The notes under the pieces were generated by a model. It was not told where the DNA came from and ran no database searches. It worked only from the letters and a program-made list of their open reading frames with translations. A stretch of 37,083 bases of DNA from Pseudomonadota bacterium (GTDB lineage Bacteria > Pseudomonadota > Gammaproteobacteria > Steroidobacterales > Steroidobacteraceae). Every line of letters starts with the position of its first letter. Positions within the stretch are counted from its first letter, which is position 1. Position numbers and translations under genes: made by a program. The stretch spans positions 1 through 37,083 of the forward strand of contig JAEWAF010000078.1 of NCBI GenBank assembly GCA_023391815.1, in the 5' to 3' direction. Below, piece after piece: positions 7,760 to 16,689 of this stretch.

Positions 7760-10348
7760 ATGCGCGCTTTTACAGGATCTCGTGGCTTCCTTGCCGTCCC
7801 GTTGATGTCCACGGTCGTGGTCATGTCCGCGATGGCGCAGGACGTCGAGGAAGTAGTGGTCACCGGTCAACGCGAGGCGCAGCGAGCGGCGATCGAGGTG
7901 AAGCGCGAGTCGTTGCAGGTGATCGACGCGGTGTCGGCGGACGACATCGGCAAGCTGCCCGATCACAACACCGCGGCGGCTCTCCGGCGCATTCCGGGTG
8001 TGTCGGTGATGGAAGATCAAAGCGAGCCTCGCGTGCCAGTCCTGCGCGGCCTGTCCTCCACCTACAACCGCACGACCGTCGACGGCGCGGTGCTCGGCGC
8101 GATTGAAAGCGGCGCGCGCACGGTGCCGCTGGACATCGTGCCTTCGGTCATGGTCGGCCGCGCCGAAGTCGTGAAAACCGTGTTGCCGGAGCAGGACGCG
8201 AATGCGATCGGCGGCATCATCAACATCGTCACGCGCAGCGCGTTCGATTCGCCGGAGCCCTTCTTGAATTCGCTCGTGTCGCTGGGCGACGCGCAGAACA
8301 AGGGCGAAGTGCGCAACGACAAGACCAACTATCGCGCCGCTGTGGCGGGCGGCACGACCTTCGGCGCCGATCAGCAATTCGGCATCGTCGTCGGCGCCTC
8401 CAGCGAACAGATCGACATCGACATTCCTCAGTTCGAGTCAGCGACGCCGTCGATTCGCGAGTACACGGCAGCCGGCGCCCCGGTGGATTCGGGCAGCGCG
8501 ACCGGCAACGGCATTCAAGTGCCCTCCCAGCATCGCCTGTTCTGGTACAACAACACCAAGACTCGCCAAGGCGCCAATCTGAAATTCGACTGGCGGCCCA
8601 GTGACACGTTCCGAGCCGAGCTGTCGGGTCTGTACGCCGACATGGAAGACGACGAGGAGCGCATCGAATATCGAATCGAGCCGCTCGGCAACGTGACCAA
8701 TCAGACGCCGACCAGCGGCACCTTCGCGCGAGGTCGGGGATACATCCATCTCAATCATCCAGTCACACGCCGGACCGCATCGCTGGGTCGCGCCTCCTTC
8801 GAATGGAGCGCCACCGACGCGCTGACCTGGAGCGGCGACGCCCAATTCTCACGCGGCAAGCTCGACGCGCCGAACAGCAGCTTCGATTACCGCACGACGA
8901 CCGGCGCGGGCTCGTCGAACTTCGGCTTCAACTACGATACTTCCAGGTTCCTGTTCAGCTTCAATCCGACCAATCCGGCCGCGTACGACAATCCCGCCAA
9001 TTACGCATTCAACTCGCACACGCGCAACCGAACGCTCAGCATCGAAGACGTGACTCAGGCGCGCACCGATCTGAACATTCGCACCGGCTGGCTCGATGAC
9101 GCCGTCGCGTTGAAGGTCGGCGCCGTCGCGCGCTCGACCGAAAGAGACAACGATCAGAGCCAGACGGTCTACACACCGCGGTCCGGATTCAACACGACGC
9201 TCGCCGAAGTGGTCGCGCCCGGCCCTGACGAGCGCATCTTCGGACAGTTCGCGATCCATCGACGCGTGGATGAAGACGCCGCGAAAGCGCTCGTGGCGAA
9301 CAACATTTCGAACTTCGCGGCCGCCGTGAACAACATCAGCTCGGACTACGAAGTGACGGAAGATGTGATTGCCGGCTACGTCCAAAGCACCTACGAGCGT
9401 GGGCCGCTCACCGTCATCGCGGGCGTTCGCTACGAGCGAACGGAAATCGACTCCGACTCGACCCGCGCTTACCAGGGTGACTTCATTCCAGTGAGCTCGA
9501 ACGGCTCCTACGACAATCTCCTGCCCGGTTTGCATCTCCGCTATGCGCTGCGTGACGATGTAATCGTGCGCGGCGCTTGGACGAATACGATCGGCCGGCC
9601 GGACTTCTCCGATCTCTCGGCTCGCGAGACCATTTCCTTTGACGGTGCGCGGGCGGTGTTGTCCCGAGGCAATCCCGACCTGAAGCCTCGCGAAAGTCGC
9701 GGCTTCGACCTGTCGCTGGAGTACTACCCGAAGGACGGTGCGATCTCGATCGGCCTGTTCAGCAAGGACATCGATAACGAGATTTTCACTCTGACCTCGA
9801 CCGAGACCCTGGACCTGGGCATCGGCCGCGGCGTGGAGAATGTGGAGGTGACTCAGCCTCGCAATGCGCAGTCGGCGAAACTGCGCGGCGTCGAGCTGGG
9901 GTGGCAGCAAACATTGACATTCCTGCCGGCGCCGTGGAACGGCCTGGGCTTCAATGTGAACGGCACGTTCCTGGATTCCGATTTCACGTTCCTGACCGCC
10001 GCGGGCGCACGCGAAACCGGCTTCTTCATGCAGCCCGACTACACTCACAACCAAACCCTGTTTTATCAGCAGGGCCCGTTCGAGATCCGCATCTCACACA
10101 ATTATCTGGGCGGCTTTCTCGAGACCATCAACGACACCGTTCCGAACGCCGATCAGTACTGGATGGGTCGTCACACGTACGACGCGAACGTGACCTGGCG
10201 CTTCAACCGTTCTCTCACGTTGTTCGCGTCCGGCGAAAATCTGACAGGCACCAATCGTCGCGAGAACACCGGCCCCGGCAAGCGTTACCTGCAGGAGCTC
10301 GCGGACTATGGTCGTACCTGGTGGGTGGGAGTAACGTTCTCGCCATGA
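7760..10348 (+). CDS. TonB-dependent outer-membrane receptor
   Basis: 862 residues, ATG preceded by GGGGAAA. A signal peptide (ends near AMAQ-DV) is followed by a TonB-box-like EEVVVTGQ, a plug domain (DDIGKLPDHN, RRIPGVSV, RGLSSTYNRTTVDG, GGIINIVTRSA), and a long barrel ending in WWVGVTFSP. The plug wording is that of the large Xanthomonas/Caulobacter TonB receptor group (TIGR01782), which imports complex carbohydrates, iron chelates or other large ligands. The substrate cannot be read from the sequence. Its stop overlaps the start of the beta-propeller gene by four bases (ATGA at 10345), so the two are coupled. No ECF sigma-regulator signalling extension is visible at the N-terminus. Confidence 0.95.
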   Translation: MRAFTGSRGFLAVPLMSTVVVMSAMAQDVEEVVVTGQREAQRAAIEVKRESLQVIDAVSADDIGKLPDHNTAAALRRIPGVSVMEDQSEPRVPVLRGLSSTYNRTTVDGAVLGAIESGARTVPLDIVPSVMVGRAEVVKTVLPEQDANAIGGIINIVTRSAFDSPEPFLNSLVSLGDAQNKGEVRNDKTNYRAAVAGGTTFGADQQFGIVVGASSEQIDIDIPQFESATPSIREYTAAGAPVDSGSATGNGIQVPSQHRLFWYNNTKTRQGANLKFDWRPSDTFRAELSGLYADMEDDEERIEYRIEPLGNVTNQTPTSGTFARGRGYIHLNHPVTRRTASLGRASFEWSATDALTWSGDAQFSRGKLDAPNSSFDYRTTTGAGSSNFGFNYDTSRFLFSFNPTNPAAYDNPANYAFNSHTRNRTLSIEDVTQARTDLNIRTGWLDDAVALKVGAVARSTERDNDQSQTVYTPRSGFNTTLAEVVAPGPDERIFGQFAIHRRVDEDAAKALVANNISNFAAAVNNISSDYEVTEDVIAGYVQSTYERGPLTVIAGVRYERTEIDSDSTRAYQGDFIPVSSNGSYDNLLPGLHLRYALRDDVIVRGAWTNTIGRPDFSDLSARETISFDGARAVLSRGNPDLKPRESRGFDLSLEYYPKDGAISIGLFSKDIDNEIFTLTSTETLDLGIGRGVENVEVTQPRNAQSAKLRGVELGWQQTLTFLPAPWNGLGFNVNGTFLDSDFTFLTAAGARETGFFMQPDYTHNQTLFYQQGPFEIRISHNYLGGFLETINDTVPNADQYWMGRHTYDANVTWRFNRSLTLFASGENLTGTNRRENTGPGKRYLQELADYGRTWWVGVTFSP

Positions 10349-11172
10349 AAACACTGAGCGCATTCGTGTGCGTGGCGCTGCTGCAATCCGGCTGCGCACT
10401 GGCGGACGCAGGCACCGACGCTCCTGCGTCCGAGGTGATCCGCCGATATCCAGCGCCGGAGGCACGCCAAGGTGTTGCCGTCGATGCCCAGTACATTTAC
10501 GCAGTGAGCAACTGGACCATCGCAAAGTACGACAAGCGCACCGGCGAGCGCGTCGCGATCTGGGAGGGCGACAAGAGCGAGTTCCCGCACATCAACTCCT
10601 GCACGGTGATCGAGCTCGAGACCGCCCGATTGGTGTGCGCGAGCTCGAACTTCCCAGCAGTGCCGCAGTGGAGCAGCGTCGAGTTCTTCGATCCAACCAC
10701 GCTTCGTCACGTTCGCAGCGTGCCGCTTGGGCCCGGCCGTGGCTCGCTCACGTGGGTGGAACGACGCGACGGAGCCTGGTGGGCTCTGTTCGCCAATTAC
10801 GATGGCAAAGGTGGGGAGCCGCCGCGCGATCATCGACACACCGTGCTGATCCGCTTCGATGACGAATGGCGTCAAACCTGGAGCTGGAGCTTTCCCGCCT
10901 CGGTGCTGGAACGATTCGCGCCGATGAGCTCCTCCGGCGGCGGCTGGGGCCCGGACGGGCGACTGTATGTGACGGGGCACGATCACCCCGAGCTCTACAT
11001 TCTCGAGCTGCCCAAGGCGGGCGCCGTGCTCAACCACGTGGGCACAATCTCGGTACCGATCGAAGGCCAGGCGATCGACTGGGACGAGAGCCGGCCGGGT
11101 GAGTTGTATGGAATCAGCCGGAGCGGTCGAGAGATCGTACGCATGAAGATCCCGGGAGCCGTCGGTCGCTGA
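10345..11172 (+). CDS. Exported beta-propeller-like protein (often annotated cycloisomerase)
   Basis: 275 residues, starting inside the stop of the TonB receptor. The N-terminus is a signal peptide (MKTLSAFVCVALLQSGCALA). The LQSGC segment is a poor lipobox, so cleavage after ALA is more likely. The rest has blade-like repeats: QGVAVDAQYIYAVSN, IAKYDKRTGERVAIW, SSVEFFDPTTLRHV, GPDGRLYVTGHDHPELYILE, GQAIDWDESRPGELYGISR. These are typical of small 5-6-bladed propellers. Proteins of this sequence type are frequently called cycloisomerase, a label without catalytic proof that I know of. Coupling to the receptor suggests a periplasmic protein that binds or modifies the imported ligand. Confidence 0.85.
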   Translation: MKTLSAFVCVALLQSGCALADAGTDAPASEVIRRYPAPEARQGVAVDAQYIYAVSNWTIAKYDKRTGERVAIWEGDKSEFPHINSCTVIELETARLVCASSNFPAVPQWSSVEFFDPTTLRHVRSVPLGPGRGSLTWVERRDGAWWALFANYDGKGGEPPRDHRHTVLIRFDDEWRQTWSWSFPASVLERFAPMSSSGGGWGPDGRLYVTGHDHPELYILELPKAGAVLNHVGTISVPIEGQAIDWDESRPGELYGISRSGREIVRMKIPGAVGR

Positions 11173-11175
11173 CCC

Positions 11176-11727
11176 TCAGGAACGGCTCTCCTTGAGCATG
11201 TTACAAAACAGCGCGCCCTGCTCGATCGCGTCGTCGAGCGCGACGTGGGTGTGCGGCAGCTTGTCGAACCAGCGTTTGGGCATGTTCTTTTTGGTGGTGG
11301 CGCGATAGTCCGCCTTCAGCACCGCCATCGCGAACGATTTCACATCCAGCGCCGAGTGACTGAACGGACTCTCGCCGACGAACCGGATCAAGTACCAATA
11401 GACGAACAGGAAATCGAACCCCGCCGGATACGCCACGAACACCGGCTTGCCCGGGAGCGATCTGATCCAACTCACATACCGCGACATCGCTTGCTCGGGC
11501 GACTCCAGGTCCTTGCGACACGCGGCCCAGGCTTCCGGCTGCGTGGCCCACCACTCGGCGGTCTTCGGATGCGCTTGTGCGCCCGGCAAGGTCTCCAGAT
11601 TCGCGGAGAACGTGCCGACGAGCACTTTATCGGCGGTGTAGGCGGCCGAGCCCATGCTGAGCATCGAGTGAGGGCCGGGAATCGGGCCGTCGGTTTCGAC
11701 GTCGGTGCTGATGTAGATCTCGTTCAT
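11176..11727 (-). CDS. DEDDh-family 3'-5' exonuclease
   Basis: 183 residues with the full DEDDh signature of the DnaQ/RNase T superfamily: Asp9 and Glu11 in STDVETDG, Asp105 in AGFDFLFV, and His161 with Asp166 in THVALDDA (H-x4-D). The length fits a stand-alone exonuclease domain. It probably removes nucleotides from DNA or RNA 3' ends using two metal ions; whether it acts on RNA or DNA is not decided by these motifs. It converges on the propeller gene with a 3-bp gap and is divergent from the DUF5916 gene, so it is its own transcription unit. No clear ribosome site precedes the ATG at 11727. Confidence 0.88.
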   Translation of the reverse strand: MNEIYISTDVETDGPIPGPHSMLSMGSAAYTADKVLVGTFSANLETLPGAQAHPKTAEWWATQPEAWAACRKDLESPEQAMSRYVSWIRSLPGKPVFVAYPAGFDFLFVYWYLIRFVGESPFSHSALDVKSFAMAVLKADYRATTKKNMPKRWFDKLPHTHVALDDAIEQGALFCNMLKESRS

Positions 11728-11818
11728 CGCGCCAGTTGACCAGAATCGGACCGCCGGTTAAACCCTTCGACCCGTCTCGGCGTCCTACAAGTATCGTATT
11801 CACTCCTGGACCCACCTG

Positions 11819-14053
11819 ATGATCGCGCGCGGCGCTCGCTGCTTCGGACTACTGCTCGCTGTGCTCGCGCTGCGAGCCTTTGCGGTGGACATCGACGGCA
11901 AGCTCGGCGCGGAGGAATGGCGGGACGCCCGGCACATCACCGACTTTCGTAAAACGCAGCCGCTGAACGGCGAGCCGGCATCGCTGCCGACCGAGGCCTG
12001 GATCCTGGCGACGCCGGAGGGCCTGGCGGTGGCTTTTCGAAATTTCCAGCCGCCTTCCGTGGCTCGCACTCAACAGCGCGTGCAGCGGGACTTCAAGGAT
12101 CTGGTCGATCGTATCGACCTGATGATCGACTTCGACGGCGACCACCGCACCGGCTACAACTTCAAGGTGAGCTCCACCGGCGGCATGTATGACGCCATCC
12201 TCACCAACGAATCCGAGTTCAACCCGGACTGGGACGGTAACTGGCGACACGCCGTCGGCAGCGATGCCGACAGCTGGACCGTCGAGCTGCTGATCCCATG
12301 GCATATCGCACCGATGCGAGAGAACGGCGGCGACACGCGCACCATCGGCATCTATCTCGATCGCATCGTCGGCAGTACCGGCGAGCGCGTCTCGTGGCCA
12401 CTGGCCAGTTGGGATCGGCCGCGCTTCCTGTCCGAGTTCGCCCCGGTCGAGGTCACTAGCTTCAAACAATCGCTGCTGGCGATCACGCCCTATGTTTCCA
12501 GTCTGCACGACATGATCGACTCGGAGAACAAGTTCAACGGCGGCGCCGATCTGTTCTGGAAACCAAACGGGCAACTGCAACTCAGCGCCACGGTGAACCC
12601 CGATTTCGGCCAGGTGGAGGCCGACGAGCTGGTCGTGAACTTCGACGCGACCGAAACTTTCATCAGCGACAAACGCCCCTTCTTCACCGAGAACCAGGGC
12701 ATTTTCGAGTTCACCACCCCGTCGGACTTCAGCCAGCTGCTCTATACGCGGCGTGTCGGCGCAGTCGCCGACGACGGCCGAGGCGCGGCCGATATCACCG
12801 GCGCCTTGAAATTGAACGGCAGCATCGGCGCAACCAAATACGGCGTCTTCGCAGCGGATGAGGCCCATGAAGCCGGCCGCACGTTCGGCGCGCTACGCTT
12901 GGTGCGTGACTTCGCAGGTCAGAACCTCGGCATGCTCGCGACCCGAGTCGAGCGACCGTATCTGGATCGCACCGCCAGCGTGGTCGGCGTCGATCACAAT
13001 TGGCGGCCGACAGCGCGATGGAATATCCGCACGCGCCTGATGGGCAGCGAAATCGAAGACTCAGGCGAGCGTACGCAGGGGGACGGCGCCACGATCTGGG
13101 CGGATTACGAGATGGATCATGGCTGGCGCCAGCAGTGGATCGGGATGCATTTCAGCAACGATCTGCAGATCAACGACGCCGGTTATCTCTCGCGTAACAG
13201 CACCAACTACGCCCATTGGCAACTGAATCGCCGCTTCACCAGCCTGCCCGCCGAGTCGCGCTACATGTCCAAAGAGTGGCGCTGGCGAGTCAGCTCCGAT
13301 CGCAACGATGCCGGCCAATTGCTCACGCATCAGTTTCGCATCAGCCGCGAAAGCCGCCTGCGCGATGGCAGCTATGAATACGGGCAGATCAACGTCAACA
13401 GCGCGGGCGTCGATGACTTGCTGACGCGGGGCAATGGCGTCGTGAACCTGCCGCCCAACTTCAACAGTTATTTCGAGTACGAGCGGCCACGACAGGGCAA
13501 CTGGGCACATCACGTGGAGCTCGAGCTCTCCAGCGGCGGGCTCGCGGGCAACGACAAGATCGGCTACAGCATCAATCTGGAACCGACCTATTTCATCAGC
13601 GATGCGCTGAACGTGTATCTCGGCTTGTACGCGAGCCACACGCCCGACTGGCTGGTATGGCAGCGGGACAATCTGATCGGCAGCTTCGATGGCGAAGAAT
13701 CTCACTTCAGCGCCGGCTTCAACTGGGTCATGACCAACCGTCACGAGCTGCGCCTGAAACTGCAAGCCGTCGCGGTGAATGCCGAGATTCGCCAGGGTTA
13801 TCGAGTCGATCCGGCAGGCAATGCCGTACCGACCGCCGAAGTCGTCGACGACTTCAGCGTTCGCAACCTCGGCCTGCAGATCCGCTACCGCTTCGAGATC
13901 GCGCCGCTGTCCTATTTGTATGTCGTGTATGGACGCGGCGGTTACGAACAAGAAGCCGTGAGCGGCGATCGCGGCCGTCTGCTTCGGAATACATTCGACT
14001 TGCGCGACGACGATCAGCTGCTGGTCAAGCTCAGCTATCGTTTCGAGTCGTAG
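11819..14053 (+). CDS. DUF5916 outer-membrane protein with N-terminal CBM9-like domain
   Basis: 744 residues. A signal peptide (ends ALRAFA-VD) is followed by a carbohydrate-binding-9-like sandwich (about 22-210: IDGKLGAEEWRDA, TEAWILATPEGLAVAF, DLMIDFDGDHRTGYNF, WTVELLIPW). The DUF5916 part follows (NPDFGQVEADELVVNF, FISDKRPFFTENQGIF). The remainder alternates aromatic and charged strands and ends VKLSYRFES, typical of an outer-membrane barrel. Members of this family occur in TonB-receptor-rich bacteria and are thought to be surface or periplasmic glycan- or peptide-linked proteins; a biochemical role is not established to my knowledge. It has its own divergent promoter region (11728-11818). 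Confidence 0.88.
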   Translation: MIARGARCFGLLLAVLALRAFAVDIDGKLGAEEWRDARHITDFRKTQPLNGEPASLPTEAWILATPEGLAVAFRNFQPPSVARTQQRVQRDFKDLVDRIDLMIDFDGDHRTGYNFKVSSTGGMYDAILTNESEFNPDWDGNWRHAVGSDADSWTVELLIPWHIAPMRENGGDTRTIGIYLDRIVGSTGERVSWPLASWDRPRFLSEFAPVEVTSFKQSLLAITPYVSSLHDMIDSENKFNGGADLFWKPNGQLQLSATVNPDFGQVEADELVVNFDATETFISDKRPFFTENQGIFEFTTPSDFSQLLYTRRVGAVADDGRGAADITGALKLNGSIGATKYGVFAADEAHEAGRTFGALRLVRDFAGQNLGMLATRVERPYLDRTASVVGVDHNWRPTARWNIRTRLMGSEIEDSGERTQGDGATIWADYEMDHGWRQQWIGMHFSNDLQINDAGYLSRNSTNYAHWQLNRRFTSLPAESRYMSKEWRWRVSSDRNDAGQLLTHQFRISRESRLRDGSYEYGQINVNSAGVDDLLTRGNGVVNLPPNFNSYFEYERPRQGNWAHHVELELSSGGLAGNDKIGYSINLEPTYFISDALNVYLGLYASHTPDWLVWQRDNLIGSFDGEESHFSAGFNWVMTNRHELRLKLQAVAVNAEIRQGYRVDPAGNAVPTAEVVDDFSVRNLGLQIRYRFEIAPLSYLYVVYGRGGYEQEAVSGDRGRLLRNTFDLRDDDQLLVKLSYRFES

Positions 14054-14115
14054 ACCCGCGCCGCGGCGCTCCCTGTGCTATAAATCGAGCCGGCGGAGAA
14101 TCCTGCACCAAACGA

Positions 14116-14982
14116 ATGATCGACATCGCGATTGCCACCTGCTCCAACCATCCTGACCTCGGCTTCCATGATCGCGGCGTCATCTCCGAGCTCGCCGCTC
14201 TCGGCGTTCGTGCTACGCCATTGGTATGGACAGTCGCCGATGCGAGCTACGACCGATTCTCCGCCGTAGTCGTCCAATCCACCTGGGACAGTCATCTCGA
14301 TCCACTGACGTTCATGACGTGGGCGCGTCGCGTGCAGGCACGGACCGTGCTGTTCAACCCGGTCGACATGATCGAGTGGAATCTCGACAAGCGTTATCTC
14401 CAGGAACTGGAGCGCAAGGGCATTCCAATCACACCGACGCTTTGGGTGACGTCGGGCAGCTCGATAGACTTGCGGCGCGAAGTCACGGAACGCGGTTGGA
14501 CTCGCTTCGTCATCAAGCCGGTGGTGTCGGCCGGCGCGACCGAGACGCATATCTTCGATCTCGCCGCGATGGACCTGGCGCAAACGACGCTGGATCGATT
14601 GACCGCGCGAGTGGATCTGATGGTGCAGCCCTATCTGCTGGCGTTCGAAACCGAAGGCGAGCGTTCTTATGTATTTTTCGACGGCGTCTTCAGCCATGCG
14701 GTCCGCCGGCCTCCTACGCTGAAGTCAGCAGCGCGCGGCTTCGAAGATTCGCACGCCATGGAACCGATCGGGGCCGAGCTGGAACTTTCGCGGCAGGTAC
14801 TTGCGAATCTCAGCGAGACGCCGGTGTACGCGCGAGTGGACCTGGCGACCAACAACGACGGCGTCGCCCGATTGCAGGAGCTCGAGCTGATCGAACCCTG
14901 TTTGTTCACATCGCTTTCTCCCGGCGCTCAGCGACGCTACGCGCGAGCGATTGCGGCGCGCGTGACTAATCGATCAAGTTAG
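14116..14982 (+). CDS. ATP-grasp (RimK/glutathione-synthetase-like) ligase
   Basis: 288 residues from ATG 14116. The start MIDIAIATCSNHPDL is typical of this family, followed by VVQSTWDSHLD, LFNPVDMIEWNLDKRYLQEL, FVIKPVVSAGATETH (ATP-grasp lysine and glycine-containing loop), MVQPYL, GERSYVFFDGVFSHAV, VYARVDLA and LQELELIEPCLF (metal-binding acidic motif near the end). Enzymes of this fold join a carboxylate to an amine with ATP. The acceptor and donor are unknown here. A TATAAA box at 14079-14084 could be the -10. The gene overlaps the converging PAP2 gene by 17 bp. The resemblance to glutathione synthetase is fold-level and should not be read as glutathione synthesis. Confidence 0.9.
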   Translation: MIDIAIATCSNHPDLGFHDRGVISELAALGVRATPLVWTVADASYDRFSAVVVQSTWDSHLDPLTFMTWARRVQARTVLFNPVDMIEWNLDKRYLQELERKGIPITPTLWVTSGSSIDLRREVTERGWTRFVIKPVVSAGATETHIFDLAAMDLAQTTLDRLTARVDLMVQPYLLAFETEGERSYVFFDGVFSHAVRRPPTLKSAARGFEDSHAMEPIGAELELSRQVLANLSETPVYARVDLATNNDGVARLQELELIEPCLFTSLSPGAQRRYARAIAARVTNRSS

Positions 14983-15859
14983 CCGTCGACTGCCGTCGGC
15001 GAAAAATTTCCAGCCCCGCGATCCATGCCGCGACCCAAGCGGCGCCGAATGCATAACCGCCGAGCACGTCGCTGAAGTAGTGGACCTGTAACACCACCCT
15101 GCTGAATCCCACGCACACGATCAACATCATCGCGACCGCCGCGACGGGCACATGAAATCGCGGCGTCGAATGAATCACGATCAGATAAGCGAGCAGGCCG
15201 TAGACGATGAACGAGCCTGACGAATGACCACTCGGAAAGCTCCAGCCGTGCGCGGACGCGAAGCCGTGCAGATGCTCCGGTCGTGTTCGTTCGAAGAGGG
15301 CTTTCAGCCCTGAGTTCAGCAGCGCCCCGCCGCCGGTGGCGACAATCCACGCAGCCGCCAGAAACCACCATCGCCGGAATAACATCACCACCGCGATGCC
15401 CGCCGCCAATGGTGTGAGAAAGCCCTTGTCACCCAAATGGGTAACGATCGCGAATATGCGCAGCTGCTGTTCGCTCGCGTGCTGATTCAGCGCTGCGCTC
15501 AGCGCGACATCGAACTGGCCGAGCTCCTCGTCCACACCGATGCCTTCCGCGATCTCCAGAAAGCCGACGCAGGCCACGATCGCAACCGTCATGCTCACCA
15601 GCACCTGAACGCCCAGCCGGCTCGCGATCTGCCAGATACTGTGCACCGTGCGTGGGATCGGCAAGCGCCTGGCATGGGGACGGATGCGCTCGATCAATCC
15701 CAGCGTGAGCCCGACAATGCGACCGCCATATCGTTGCAAAGCGTGCCAAAGCAGTGCCGCGCCCATCAACATCCCGAGCGTGATAACGGCCAGCACGGCC
15801 CAGAGATGGACCGCTAACGACTCTGCAATTTTTTCAGTTGTCATGGACCAGCGAAGCAT
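14966..15859 (-). CDS. PAP2-family membrane phosphatase
   Basis: 297 residues (ATG 15859; ATG 15844, five codons in, is equally possible, and neither has a good ribosome site). It has about six hydrophobic segments and the three PAP2 signatures: KALFERTRP (K-x6-RP), PSGHSSG (PSGH) and SRVVLQVHYFSDVLGG (SR-x5-H-x3-D), all intact. Such enzymes dephosphorylate lipid phosphates (phosphatidate, PGP or undecaprenyl diphosphate) at the outer face of the inner membrane. An additional N-terminal membrane part of about 110 residues precedes the core. The specific lipid is not readable from sequence. It overlaps the ATP-grasp gene tail to tail. Confidence 0.92.
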   Translation of the reverse strand: MLRWSMTTEKIAESLAVHLWAVLAVITLGMLMGAALLWHALQRYGGRIVGLTLGLIERIRPHARRLPIPRTVHSIWQIASRLGVQVLVSMTVAIVACVGFLEIAEGIGVDEELGQFDVALSAALNQHASEQQLRIFAIVTHLGDKGFLTPLAAGIAVVMLFRRWWFLAAAWIVATGGGALLNSGLKALFERTRPEHLHGFASAHGWSFPSGHSSGSFIVYGLLAYLIVIHSTPRFHVPVAAVAMMLIVCVGFSRVVLQVHYFSDVLGGYAFGAAWVAAWIAGLEIFRRRQSTANLID

Positions 15860-15927
15860 TCGGTGCTTGCTGGCGATCGTAGGCCGTTCACAGGGAGCGC
15901 ATCAAATCGGCGCTGACCCCGTCGCGG

Positions 15928-16566
15928 TCAGGGAATTTGCAGAGTCGCCCGATAGTCCTGCAGGTCGCGCTCACAGTGCACGCGCTCTTCTTCGAGTTGA
16001 CGGATTTCCGATTTGAGCTGCCCGACGCGCTCGCCGAGGTGCTTCACGTCCACCACGGCTTGCGCCCGCTCTTCCGTCGTCGCTTCGCTGCTGATTGCCC
16101 GCGCCGATCGAGTGACGATATCGGACTCGGCGGCGCGCAGCTCGCCGCGTGCCGACTCGAGTTGATATGAAACATTCGACAGACGCGACTCCAGCGTATA
16201 GAGCTGGCGGCCAGAGTGATATGCGTCCGCGAACGCGGGATCGAGATCGGCCGGACAGATCCCGTTGTAGCTGCCGCCTTGCGAGCCCAGTCTGAAACCA
16301 TTGGACGGCACGCAGAATTCTCGTAAGCCTTCCGCGCGGCCTTCCTGGTAGGCCGTGAGATCCGGCGTTACGCCATGCTTCGCGCAAGCCTTGCGGTGCT
16401 CGCCGATGCGATCGGCGGAGCGGCCAGCGACGCCATCTTCGAAACCGACGGTGCGCCAGTCGACGGTCAGGCATTCCTCCCGATCCATGGTCGCGCAGCC
16501 GCTGATCGCAAGCAGCAGCACCACGGCGCCGGCTCGCGCAAAGGACTGATATTTTGGCGTTCGCAT
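15928..16566 (-). CDS. DUF2799 lipoprotein
   Basis: 212 residues. A lipoprotein signal with lipobox ISGC (Cys24; no Asp at +2, so outer-membrane sorting is expected) precedes the DUF2799 pattern: CLTVDWRTVGFEDGVAG, HRKACAKHG, PDLTAYQEGRAEGLREFC, and a GSYNGIC segment. The second half is a coiled-coil stretch (SNVSYQLESARGELRAAES and RVGQLKSEIRQLEEER). DUF2799 proteins are small enterobacterial and gammaproteobacterial envelope lipoproteins of unknown function. The coiled coil is an extension that could span or tether in the periplasm. The gene is divergent from the ureohydrolase and shares with it the 123-bp region holding a CRP-like site. Confidence 0.88.
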   Translation of the reverse strand: MRTPKYQSFARAGAVVLLLAISGCATMDREECLTVDWRTVGFEDGVAGRSADRIGEHRKACAKHGVTPDLTAYQEGRAEGLREFCVPSNGFRLGSQGGSYNGICPADLDPAFADAYHSGRQLYTLESRLSNVSYQLESARGELRAAESDIVTRSARAISSEATTEERAQAVVDVKHLGERVGQLKSEIRQLEEERVHCERDLQDYRATLQIP

Positions 16567-16613
16567 GAGGCTGAAGCCCTGGAGGGAGGCCAGTTGCTAA
16601 ATTACCGGGGCCG

Positions 16614-16648
16614 GGGCGATTGCTACGTGAGCTATGTCACAATCGCCC
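16614..16648. promoter_or_regulatory. Nested dyads with a CRP/Clp-like site before the ureohydrolase gene
   Basis: GGGCGATTG (16614-16622) and CAATCGCCC (16640-16648) are perfect 9-bp inverted arms 17 bp apart. Inside lies CGTGAGCTATGTCACA (16626-16641), which matches the CRP/FNR-family consensus TGTGA-N6-TCACA at nine of ten defined positions. It lies about 50-60 bp upstream of ATG 16690 and also faces the divergent lipoprotein gene. It may be a CRP-type activator site overlapping a second operator. Confidence 0.5.
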
Positions 16649-16689
16649 TTTGCCACGCCGGCCCGGACCCTCGCAAGGAGCATCCGATC

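Noticed and set aside
8849..10054. 401-codon minus-strand frame opposite the TonB receptor
   Set aside because: Shadow of a conserved receptor gene; no start signal and no recognisable protein.
10345..10410. Lipoprotein signal in the propeller protein
   Set aside because: LQSGC has Gln at -3, which is not an acceptable lipobox. A normal signal-peptidase site after ALA is better.
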